DNA of 5,373 nt from CAZQSL01 sp964595945 (lineage in GTDB: Bacteria > UBP15 > UBA6099 > JAJRTR01). This document shows, piece after piece, positions 1 to 5,177 of this stretch. How positions within the stretch are numbered: the first letter of the stretch is position 1; every line of letters begins with the position of its first letter. Location of the stretch: the NCBI GenBank assembly GCA_964595945.1, contig CAZQSL010000182.1, forward strand, positions 1-5,373, read 5' to 3'. The translations under genes and the position numbers were made by a program. The notes beneath the pieces were generated by a model. It was not told the DNA's origin, did not search any database, and saw only the letters and a program-made list of their open reading frames with translations.

Positions 1-1754
1 TTTTTGAACACTTCGCGGCCTGCGACCTGGAAAGCGATGTCTTTTGAATCTACGGGGTGAGTTTTGCCGTCGACGAGAGAAACGCGGACATCGGTGACGG
101 GGTAGCCGGCGAGGATGCCTTCGACCATTTTTGCCTGGATGCCCTTGTCGACTGATGGTCGGAATGACTGGTCGATGGAGCCGCCGAAGATTTTGTCGAG
201 GTATTCGTAGCCTGCGTCGCGGTCCATGGGTTCCATGTCGATGTAGACTTTTGCGTACTGGCCAGCGCCGCCGGATTGTTTTTTGTGTGTGTATTCGACG
301 TATTTTGCCGATTTTGTGATAGTTTCGCGGTAGGGGATGTCCGGGGGGGATACGGAGACATCAACGGCGAAGCGTTTTTTGAGGCGGTTGACGACGGAGT
401 CGAGGTGTACCTGGCCGGTGCCGACGACGGTGAGCTGTTTGGTCTGTTCGTCGCGGCGTGTTTTGAGGAGCGGGTCTTCTTCGAGTATGCTGGCGAGGCC
501 GCGTGAGAGCTTGTCTTCTTCGCCTCTTTCTTTGGGGGTGATGGCGAGTGCGATGACGGGTTCGGGGAGTTTATAGAGGTCTTTGATGAAGGTGGAAGAT
601 GCGTCGGAAAGTGTGTTGCCGGTCTGGAGGTCTTCGATTTTGACGACGCAGCCGATGTCACCGGGTTCGAGTGCGGGAGCGGGTTTTTGGGTTTTGCCGC
701 ATATAGTGTTGAGGTTGGAGACTTTGATTTTTTTGCCTTTTTCGGCGATGACGATATTGTCGTCTGATTTGACGGTGCCCGAGAGGACGCGGAAGATGGA
801 TATTTTGCCGGAGTACTGGTCTACCATGGTTTTGATGACAGTGGCGGCGAAGGGTTCGTTTTTGTGGGGTTTTCGTGTGGAGTCGGCGCCGTCTTTGTCT
901 TTGCCCGTGAAGTCTGCGCGGGATTCCGGTGAGGCGGAGAGGGTGACGAAGTAGTCCATGAGTTGTCTGACGCCGATGTTTTTTGTGACGGAGCCAGCGA
1001 AGACGGGGGTGAGGCGGCCGGAGGCAGCGCCTTCGCGGAGCGCCTTTGAGATTTCATCGGGGGTGATGGTGTCGCCTTCGAGGTAGCGTTCCATGAGTGA
1101 GTCGTCCATTTCGGCTACGGCTTCGAAGAGTTTTTCGCGGTAGTTGTCGGCGACATCGGAGAAGTCGGAGGAGATGTCTGACTCGGTGTATTCGCCGCTG
1201 CCGTCGGTTTTGTATGTGTATTGTTTGAGTTTGATGATGTCGATGACGCCGGTGAGCTGCTTGTTTTGGATGATGGGTGCGGTGATGGGCGCGAAGGGCA
1301 TGGAGGGGAATGATTTGCGGATGGATTCCCATGTTTCGTCGTAGTCGGCGAGTTCTTTGTCCATTTCGGTGACGAAGATCATGCGGCCAAGGTTGTTGTC
1401 GTCGAAGACCTGCCAGATTTTGTTGGCCTGGGATTTTACGCCTTCGGCGCCCTTTATGAGCATGATGGCGTTGTCGACGACGCTTGCGATCATTTTGGAT
1501 TCGTTGAGGAAGTCGGAATAGCCGGCGGTGTCGATGACATGTATGCGGTCTTTGTTGTATTCGAAAGAGCAGATCGACGGACAGAGTGTCATCTTGCGGT
1601 CGATTTCTTCGGAATCGAAATCGGCTACTGTATTACCATCTTCGACTCTGCCGAGTCTTTTGGTGACTGCGGCATTGAAGAGCAGGGCTTCTACGAGTGA
1701 AGTCTTTCCTGTCCCCTTTGCGGAAATGATCGCAACATTGCGTACTTCAGACAT
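1..1754 (-). CDS. EF-G-like translation GTPase (EFG-II/fusA paralogue), 3' end cut by window edge
   Basis: A ribosome-associated GTPase of the elongation factor G family, cytoplasmic; in canonical EF-G this drives translocation. 584 codons are visible. The G domain covers about residues 1-270: P-loop ending GTGKTS (14-19), switch I EEIDRKMTL (49-57), G3 DTAGY (75-79), the G4 position TEMD (129-132) and G5 AGS (253-255). Domain II follows from about residue 298 (SGKISIFRVLSGTVKS), then domain III (LTVVGTGQVHLD) and domain IV (IPYRETI and SGGAGQY, 494-500). Family length is near 690, so about 100 residues, mostly domain V, lie beyond the left edge. The ATG is fixed by GAGGAGG 8 nt upstream. Switch I RK instead of RG, and Tyr for the catalytic His of DTPGH, place it with EF-G-like paralogues rather than housekeeping EF-G. 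The G4 motif TEMD instead of NKxD is odd even so. Family assignment is sure; the cellular role of this branch is not. Confidence 0.95.
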   Translation of the reverse strand, partial: MSEVRNVAIISAKGTGKTSLVEALLFNAAVTKRLGRVEDGNTVADFDSEEIDRKMTLCPSICSFEYNKDRIHVIDTAGYSDFLNESKMIASVVDNAIMLIKGAEGVKSQANKIWQVFDDNNLGRMIFVTEMDKELADYDETWESIRKSFPSMPFAPITAPIIQNKQLTGVIDIIKLKQYTYKTDGSGEYTESDISSDFSDVADNYREKLFEAVAEMDDSLMERYLEGDTITPDEISKALREGAASGRLTPVFAGSVTKNIGVRQLMDYFVTLSASPESRADFTGKDKDGADSTRKPHKNEPFAATVIKTMVDQYSGKISIFRVLSGTVKSDDNIVIAEKGKKIKVSNLNTICGKTQKPAPALEPGDIGCVVKIEDLQTGNTLSDASSTFIKDLYKLPEPVIALAITPKERGEEDKLSRGLASILEEDPLLKTRRDEQTKQLTVVGTGQVHLDSVVNRLKKRFAVDVSVSPPDIPYRETITKSAKYVEYTHKKQSGGAGQYAKVYIDMEPMDRDAGYEYLDKIFGGSIDQSFRPSVDKGIQAKMVEGILAGYPVTDVRVSLVDGKTHPVDSKDIAFQVAGREVFK

Positions 1755-1762
1755 TAAAATAT

Positions 1763-1769
1763 CCTCCTC
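1763..1769 (-). promoter_or_regulatory. Shine-Dalgarno site of the EF-G-like gene
   Basis: Read on the minus strand this is GAGGAGG, 8 nt before the ATG at 1754. It matches the anti-SD sequence closely and fixes the start of the EF-G-like gene. Confidence 0.85.
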
Positions 1770-1781
1770 AAGTTAACCGTG

Positions 1782-1800
1782 CGCGGAGAGGTGCCCCGCG
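1782..1800 (-). promoter_or_regulatory. GC-rich leader hairpin upstream of the EF-G-like gene
   Basis: CGCGG at 1782-1786 pairs perfectly with CCGCG at 1796-1800 around a 9-nt loop. In the minus-strand transcript it would lie 12 nt upstream of the Shine-Dalgarno site. It could influence initiation or act as a short attenuating stem, but there is no U-run after it, so it is not an intrinsic terminator. The dyad is seen; the function is inferred. Confidence 0.3.
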
Positions 1801-1847
1801 TCGCGTGTTTTTCAAAGCTGATAATGTATCCGGCGACAGATCATCAT

Positions 1848-1915
1848 AAGCGGCAGGCTGGAAAAGTGCGCAAAATCCCGCATTTCCATGAGGCGCTGAA
1901 ACGCACCCTGCCCTT
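1848..1915 (-). promoter_or_regulatory. Candidate three-way-junction leader RNA before the EF-G-like gene
   Basis: Three nested helices can be drawn by hand. The closing stem pairs 1848-1857 with 1907-1915 (9 bp with one bulged base at 1851). Hairpin 1 pairs 1859-1864 with 1883-1888 and 1867-1870 with 1879-1882 (10 bp, 2-nt bulge, 8-nt loop). Hairpin 2 pairs 1893-1896 with 1903-1906. In hairpin 2 one pair is G-U on the minus-strand RNA but C-A on the plus strand, which favours the minus strand as the folding strand. It would sit about 20 nt from the 5' end if the minus promoter at 1942-1968 is used. It matches no riboswitch consensus that I know. Chance pairing remains possible. Confidence 0.3.
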
Positions 1916-1942
1916 GACTTTCCATATATACATTGGTATTTT
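1914..1942 (+). promoter_or_regulatory. Sigma70-type promoter candidate for the PilZ gene
   Basis: TTGACT (1914-1919, 5 of 6 to consensus), a 17-nt spacer, then TATTTT (1937-1942, 4 of 6). Transcription would start near 1949 and give a leader of about 34 nt carrying the AGGGAGGG ribosome site. Spacing is ideal and the -10 is only fair. An alternative -10, TATAAC at 1944-1949, has no matching -35. Confidence 0.45.
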
Positions 1943-1968
1943 TTATAACAGAAGTCCTGCATGGTCAA
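1942..1968 (-). promoter_or_regulatory. Sigma70-type promoter candidate for the EF-G-like gene
   Basis: On the minus strand TTGACC (1963-1968) is followed after 15 nt by TATAAA (1942-1947), or after 17 nt by TAAAAA in the same A-rich run. It faces the PilZ promoter candidate and its -10 abuts that promoter's -10. A start near 1935 would give an EF-G leader of about 180 nt containing the candidate structured RNA. The 15-nt spacing is short, so this call is tentative. Confidence 0.35.
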
Positions 1969-1970
1969 TA

Positions 1971-1978
1971 AGGGAGGG
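1971..1978 (+). promoter_or_regulatory. Shine-Dalgarno site of the PilZ gene
   Basis: AGGGAGGG ends 4 nt before the ATG at 1983. The reading frame stays open upstream to 1779, but that stretch has no comparable ribosome site, overlaps the promoter candidates and gives non-family sequence, so this site decides the start at 1983. Confidence 0.8.
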
Positions 1979-1982
1979 AAAA

Positions 1983-2648
1983 ATGTCTGCATGGGATGAA
2001 GTCCACATCAAACAGAAAATCGAGATAACCGGCAACGTGCTCAATGAAACGCACTCGTTCGGGAGCATCATCGTCCGAAAGAATGACACGTCCGTTTTCT
2101 ACTCAATGCCTTCGTCGCAGCATGCCCCGAAAGCGATGAAGAAGGGCGCTCCCCTGAAAGTGATGATCCACACGGACAGGAAGTATGTGCAGTTCGAGAC
2201 GGAAGTGGATACTATCCAGCCCGGCACTCCGCCAGTCATCAAGGTCAACCGTCCGGAAGAAGCAGGGTTTATCATCCGTCCGAAATGCGGACAGTCCGGC
2301 ATGATGGAAAACATCCCCGTGATCTACCGTCTTATGAAGGATGCAGTAACTCCTATCTCGGACCCCAAGAAGGGCAATACCATCTTCATCGGTTCTGGTG
2401 ACTCGATCATACTTGCATTTCAGAAGCTGCCTCCCGGCAATTTCATCGAACTCACCTACAGCATCGATCCCAGCAATCCCACATCGCTTGTCGGCAAGAT
2501 CGAGGATTGTGTTGAGGTCAAAGTCGGAGCGCAGTCGCAGTATGAGTGTTTCATCAGATACGAAGCCATCCGTCCCGGCGACCAGGACAAGATCGTGAAA
2601 CACATTTTCGAAAAAACGATGTCGATGCGCCGCCGCGGCATGTACTGA
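1983..2648 (+). CDS. YcgR/PlzA-like two-domain PilZ protein with degenerate c-di-GMP site
   Basis: 221 residues, no signal peptide or membrane segment, so cytoplasmic. Residues 1-100 look like the N-terminal domain of YcgR-type flagellar-brake proteins, a beta-rich stretch ending in the usual IIRP-like link (97-100). Residues 110-221 look like a PilZ barrel: IPVIYRL (111-117), a hydrophobic strand IGSGDSIIL (136-144), LPPGNFIELTYSI (149-161), LVGKIEDCVEV (169-179), then the closing helix with an MRRRG tail (215-219), typical of YcgR-like proteins. Active members bind cyclic di-GMP through RxxxR and [D/N]xSxxG. Here the RxxxR positions read as Gly106 and Asn110, and the second motif reads IGSGDS, keeping only the Ser. 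Binding is therefore doubtful; it may act as a protein-interaction module in motility or surface control. It is divergent from the EF-G-like gene. The PilZ assignment is by pattern and fairly sure; the partner is unknown. Confidence 0.72.
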   Translation: MSAWDEVHIKQKIEITGNVLNETHSFGSIIVRKNDTSVFYSMPSSQHAPKAMKKGAPLKVMIHTDRKYVQFETEVDTIQPGTPPVIKVNRPEEAGFIIRPKCGQSGMMENIPVIYRLMKDAVTPISDPKKGNTIFIGSGDSIILAFQKLPPGNFIELTYSIDPSNPTSLVGKIEDCVEVKVGAQSQYECFIRYEAIRPGDQDKIVKHIFEKTMSMRRRGMY

Positions 2649-2719
2649 TCTTCCATCGCATTTTCATTTGTTTGCAAACGGATTTTCCAGCCCCCGCAGT
2701 TTGGGGTGCCACTGTTTGT

Positions 2720-3631
2720 TCAGTCCCCGGGTTTCCATGGATCGGCACTCTGCTTCAAGTATTTATCGAGAAACGCGATAGCCTGATCGCGGATGCCGTC
2801 GTATTTGTGGTTACCCATGTTTTCGCTGAAAAACCCGTGCGGCGCGTCATCTGGATTGATAAATTCGACAATGCGGCCGTTTTTGATGAGTAGATCGTAG
2901 AATTCGCGGCTCTGGGATACTGGCACGACGGCATCGTTGGAGCCGTGGATGAGAAGGGTGGGGACTGCGTTGGCGGCGTATGTGACAGGAGATTGGGTGG
3001 CGAACCATTCGAGTTGGAGCTTTTTGTCACGGATTCGCGAGAGGCTGGCGACTTGTCCGCGTATGTTTTTAGTGAGTGGGGATGTTTCGGAGTTGTAGTT
3101 GGTGAGGGGATAGACGGGGACAACGGCTGCGACGGTATCGTCGCAGGTTTCGCCTTCGGCAAGTATGGGGGCGAAGTCCTTGTTGCCAGCGGTGACGCCG
3201 GTCATGGCGGTGAGGTATCCGCCGGCTGATTCGCCGAGGACGCCGACGCGGGAGGTGTCGAGCGCGGGGATGTTTTTCTTGAACCAGCAGATTGCTGTCT
3301 TGACATCTCTCGTGCTGTTGGGCATGACGCCGCCATCCTGCAGGAGCCGGTAGTTGATGTTGAAGACGATGTAGCCCCGTGAGGCGATGAATCGAGATAT
3401 TGCGACCTGCCCGGCGAGGTCTTTCGATCCGGCGACAAATGCGCCTCCGTGGATATAGATGACGCCAGGGAACGGGCCGGCGCCTTCGGGGACATAGAGG
3501 TTGCCTGTGGCGGCAAAGCCGTTAACGGTGAGGTAGGTTATGCCGGGGGTTTCGGTGATGCCGGCGGCGGCTGCGCGGATCGCGAGTGTAATCGTCAGTG
3601 CCGCGACCAGCGAGAGGACGAGTTTTTTCAT
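2720..3631 (-). CDS. Secreted alpha/beta-hydrolase, esterase/lipase (HSL/BD-FAE-like)
   Basis: 303 residues. A signal peptide is clear: KK, a hydrophobic core L4-I18, then a small-residue AAAA stretch with likely cleavage near residue 23; there is no lipobox Cys. The mature enzyme has the oxyanion-hole motif HGG (61-63), the nucleophile elbow GESAG (Ser135) and likely triad partners Asp233 (GSNDAVVP) and His265 (APHGF). This order and length fit the Aes/hormone-sensitive-lipase and BD-FAE type carboxylesterases, which hydrolyse short acyl or acetyl esters, including those on plant polysaccharides. It probably acts in the periplasm or outside the cell; the substrate is not readable. The start is supported by AGGAGGT 5 nt upstream and a good promoter. 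It converges with the PilZ gene (71-nt gap) and diverges from the PfkB kinase gene. No key residue is missing. Confidence 0.93.
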   Translation of the reverse strand: MKKLVLSLVAALTITLAIRAAAAGITETPGITYLTVNGFAATGNLYVPEGAGPFPGVIYIHGGAFVAGSKDLAGQVAISRFIASRGYIVFNINYRLLQDGGVMPNSTRDVKTAICWFKKNIPALDTSRVGVLGESAGGYLTAMTGVTAGNKDFAPILAEGETCDDTVAAVVPVYPLTNYNSETSPLTKNIRGQVASLSRIRDKKLQLEWFATQSPVTYAANAVPTLLIHGSNDAVVPVSQSREFYDLLIKNGRIVEFINPDDAPHGFFSENMGNHKYDGIRDQAIAFLDKYLKQSADPWKPGD

Positions 3632-3636
3632 GGCTT

Positions 3637-3643
3637 ACCTCCT
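3637..3643 (-). promoter_or_regulatory. Shine-Dalgarno site of the esterase gene
   Basis: AGGAGGT on the minus strand, 5 nt before the ATG at 3631. It fixes the start immediately before the signal peptide. Confidence 0.85.
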
Positions 3644-3656
3644 GATGATAATTTCC

Positions 3657-3685
3657 ATTATATATGCACAAGTGCCTGATGTCGT
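3657..3685 (-). promoter_or_regulatory. Sigma70-type promoter candidate for the esterase gene
   Basis: Minus-strand TATAAT (3657-3662, perfect consensus) lies 17 nt downstream of ACGACA (3680-3685, 4 of 6 to TTGACA). The start would fall near 3650, leaving a leader of about 20 nt with the AGGAGGT site. The spacer contains the dyad GCACAAGTGC (3666-3675), which could be a repressor or activator site. Confidence 0.55.
3666..3675. repeat. Inverted repeat GCAC-AA-GTGC inside the esterase promoter spacer
   Basis: A perfect 4-bp dyad with a 2-nt centre lies between the -35 and -10 of the candidate esterase promoter. Its place would suit a small operator, but arms this short occur often by chance. 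Confidence 0.3.
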
Positions 3686-3719
3686 ATTTTTTTTGCGAAT
3701 TCGGCACCGCCCAATCTTC

Positions 3720-3732
3720 CATCCCGGGGATG
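3720..3732. repeat. Inverted repeat CATCCC-G-GGGATG in the divergent promoter region
   Basis: Two 6-bp arms around a single central base give a perfect dyad. It lies about midway between the esterase and kinase genes and 7 nt upstream of the TATACT box on the kinase side. An operator for one or both divergent genes is a fair reading. No binding family is recognised. Confidence 0.35.
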
Positions 3733-3739
3733 CGGGATA

Positions 3740-3745
3740 TATACT
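3740..3745 (+). promoter_or_regulatory. Possible -10 box for the PfkB kinase gene
   Basis: TATACT (5 of 6 to consensus) sits in an AT-rich patch 67 nt before the kinase start. The hexamer 17 nt upstream (TTCCAT, 3717-3722) is a poor -35, so an activator would probably be needed if this is the promoter. Confidence 0.25.
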
Positions 3746-3762
3746 ATACAGTCAAGTCATGG

Positions 3763-3781
3763 CCGCGCTGTGCGCGCGCGG
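3763..3781 (+). promoter_or_regulatory. GC-rich leader hairpin upstream of the PfkB kinase gene
   Basis: CCGCGC (3763-3768) pairs with GCGCGG (3776-3781) around a 7-nt loop. A second small dyad, GGTGA-A-TCACC (3790-3800), follows and ends one base before the Shine-Dalgarno site AGGGGGT (3802-3808). Both could affect translation of the kinase. Alternating GC tracts pair easily, so the functional reading is weak. Confidence 0.25.
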
Positions 3782-3801
3782 GCAATGCAGGTGAATCACC
3801 C

Positions 3802-3808
3802 AGGGGGT
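3802..3808 (+). promoter_or_regulatory. Shine-Dalgarno site of the PfkB kinase gene
   Basis: AGGGGGT, 4 nt before the ATG at 3813. It is slightly close but clearly purine-rich, and it supports this start. Confidence 0.65.
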
Positions 3809-3812
3809 CGTC

Positions 3813-4949
3813 ATGCGCGAAGAACGAACGAAACTTGTTGCCGAACTCAAAAGGAAATTGTCCGAAACCGGGGTGTCGCCAACGTCGCTGAAGGCGGTGG
3901 TCGGACTCGACGGTTTTGTCGACGAAATCCTGCACGCGGTCGACAAACGGTTCGACGCACATAATTACAGCCGCATCGAGCGTATCACCGATCTGTCCGA
4001 TCGTATCAGGAGTTTCGAGGGCAAGAGCGGCAATATGGAACTTGTCACACAGCGTATCAAAATCGGCGGCAACGGGCCGATCATGGCCAACACAGTCGCG
4101 CAGCTCGGCGCACGGACTACTTATATCGGCAATCTCGGTCGTGACGAGATTCACCCGGTTTTCAAGCCCATGCAGGATAGTATCGACGTGATATCGCTCG
4201 CCGATGCCGCCCACACGGATGCCGTCGAGTTCAAGGACGGCAAGATCATGCTCGGCAAGATGATGCCGCTCGTGGATGTCAACTGGGAACGTATGCTCGA
4301 AGTGGCCGGTGAAGACCGTCTCGTGTCGCTGCTCGCCGAAGCGGACCTCCTCGCGCTCGTCAACTGGACCATGATCACGGACATGACTCGTATATGGCGC
4401 CATCTCATAAGTGACATCTGCCCGAAATTGCCCGAAAAACGCAGGTTTATTTTCATCGATCTTGCCGATCCGGAAAAACGCTCGATGGGCGATATCAATG
4501 AAATGCTCGATACTCTCGGGCAATTTTCGAAATATTACAACGTGATTTTCGGTCTCAACGAACGAGAGGCCGAGCAGATCGCCCAGGTGCTCGGCCTCTC
4601 GACCGCACGTGACGAAAAACGCCGCGCCGTCACCATGTGCAGCGAGATCGCCGGCGAACTCGACATCTACAGCGTCGTCGTGCATCCCACTTCTTATGCC
4701 GTGACAGTGACGGGGGGCGAGCTTTTCATTCAGGATGGCCCCGTGACGCAGCATCCCAGGATCACGACGGGCGCGGGCGATCATTTCAATGCCGGCTTCT
4801 GTATCGGACAGCTTCTCGGCGCCGGTCCCGACGCTTCGCTGCTTATGGGCGTGTGTTGCTCGGGTTATTATGTAAGAAACGGCGTGACGCCGGATTTCGG
4901 GCAGCTTGTGGGATTTCTCGACGCTGACTGGAATGACAGGGCTGACTGA
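3813..4949 (+). CDS. PfkB-family (ribokinase-like) carbohydrate kinase, substrate unknown
   Basis: 378 residues, soluble and cytoplasmic. PfkB enzymes transfer the gamma-phosphate of ATP to a sugar or nucleoside hydroxyl. The signs are: the first strand with substrate-contact Asp in VGLDGFVDEIL (30-40); the di-Gly signature with its helix, KIGGNGPIMANTVAQLG (83-99), then TYIGNLG (103-109); GLNEREAEQI (247-256), which fits the N-x-x-E metal-phosphate motif; and the C-terminal signature TTGAGDHFNAGF (318-329), whose Asp323 is the expected catalytic base. It is longer than typical ribokinase (about 300-320), with about 28 extra N-terminal residues and a long segment between the two signatures (about 110-245) rich in unfamiliar sequence. 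The lid and substrate region do not match ribokinase, fructokinase, KDG kinase or adenosine kinase well enough to name a substrate. It diverges from the esterase gene and has no downstream partner in the window. Confidence 0.92.
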   Translation: MREERTKLVAELKRKLSETGVSPTSLKAVVGLDGFVDEILHAVDKRFDAHNYSRIERITDLSDRIRSFEGKSGNMELVTQRIKIGGNGPIMANTVAQLGARTTYIGNLGRDEIHPVFKPMQDSIDVISLADAAHTDAVEFKDGKIMLGKMMPLVDVNWERMLEVAGEDRLVSLLAEADLLALVNWTMITDMTRIWRHLISDICPKLPEKRRFIFIDLADPEKRSMGDINEMLDTLGQFSKYYNVIFGLNEREAEQIAQVLGLSTARDEKRRAVTMCSEIAGELDIYSVVVHPTSYAVTVTGGELFIQDGPVTQHPRITTGAGDHFNAGFCIGQLLGAGPDASLLMGVCCSGYYVRNGVTPDFGQLVGFLDADWNDRAD

Positions 4950-5037
4950 TCGCGATGCCTGAGCGGAGTCACACCTTGACAATCGGTCGATACCTTGACT
5001 GCGCCGGATGTCTGCTTTGTCTGTATTATGCGCAGGT

Positions 5038-5066
5038 TTGACAAATATTCCCCAATATGCGAAAAT
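5038..5066 (+). promoter_or_regulatory. Promoter-like module A
   Basis: TTGACA (5038-5043, perfect -35), a 17-nt spacer, then GAAAAT (5061-5066, 4 of 6). The spacer contains the perfect dyad ATATT-CCCC-AATAT (5045-5058), an operator-like feature. The -10 runs directly into the 15-nt repeat shared with module B. Confidence 0.35.
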
Positions 5067-5177
5067 GACCGTCAAAACCGGTGATATATTTATGATGTAT
5101 TGCGCATAGCAAAATCTGTGCCGAAAGGGACGCTACGGTTGATATTTAATGGAAAAAATGATAAAATGACTGTCAAA
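5062..5177 (+). repeat. 15-nt direct repeat, two copies (5062-5076 and 5163-5177)
   Basis: AAAATGACCGTCAAA and AAAATGACTGTCAAA differ at one base and start 101 nt apart. Each overlaps the -10 of a promoter-like module. Both also read ATG-Thr-Val-Lys with a synonymous third-base change, so a duplicated start region of a lost small gene is another possible origin. Confidence 0.6.
5139..5167 (+). promoter_or_regulatory. Promoter-like module B, strong sigma70 match
   Basis: TTGATA (5139-5144, 5 of 6), an exact 17-nt spacer, then TAAAAT (5162-5167, 5 of 6), the best-balanced promoter candidate in the window. Transcription would begin near 5174 and run right, but no gene starts before the edge. 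It probably serves a gene or RNA beyond 5373. Confidence 0.5.

Noticed and set aside
50..1776. Many open frames on both strands within the EF-G-like gene
   Set aside because: They are low-complexity Ser/Thr/Pro-rich or Arg-rich translations from wrong frames of a strongly C-ending coding sequence, and the EF-G domains run unbroken in the real frame.
1779..1982. Upstream extension of the PilZ frame to 1779
   Set aside because: It runs through the promoter and leader region, lacks a ribosome site and adds non-family sequence; AGGGAGGG places the start at 1983.
2649..2719. Possible bidirectional terminator between the PilZ and esterase genes
   Set aside because: GTTTGCAAAC (2670-2679) is a palindrome with no loop, and CCCC/GGGG (2692-2706) gives only 4 bp without a U-run; neither is a convincing intrinsic terminator.
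3744..5075. 443-codon open frame on the minus strand opposite the PfkB kinase gene
   Set aside because: It is longer than the sense gene but is its antisense shadow: C-ending sense codons keep one reverse frame free of stops. The sense frame carries both PfkB signatures and a ribosome site; the antisense protein resembles nothing I recognise.
5008..5109. 33-codon plus-strand frame that includes repeat copy A
   Set aside because: There is no ribosome site before its ATG, and its sequence is explained by the repeats; it could be a decayed gene start but cannot be supported as a gene.
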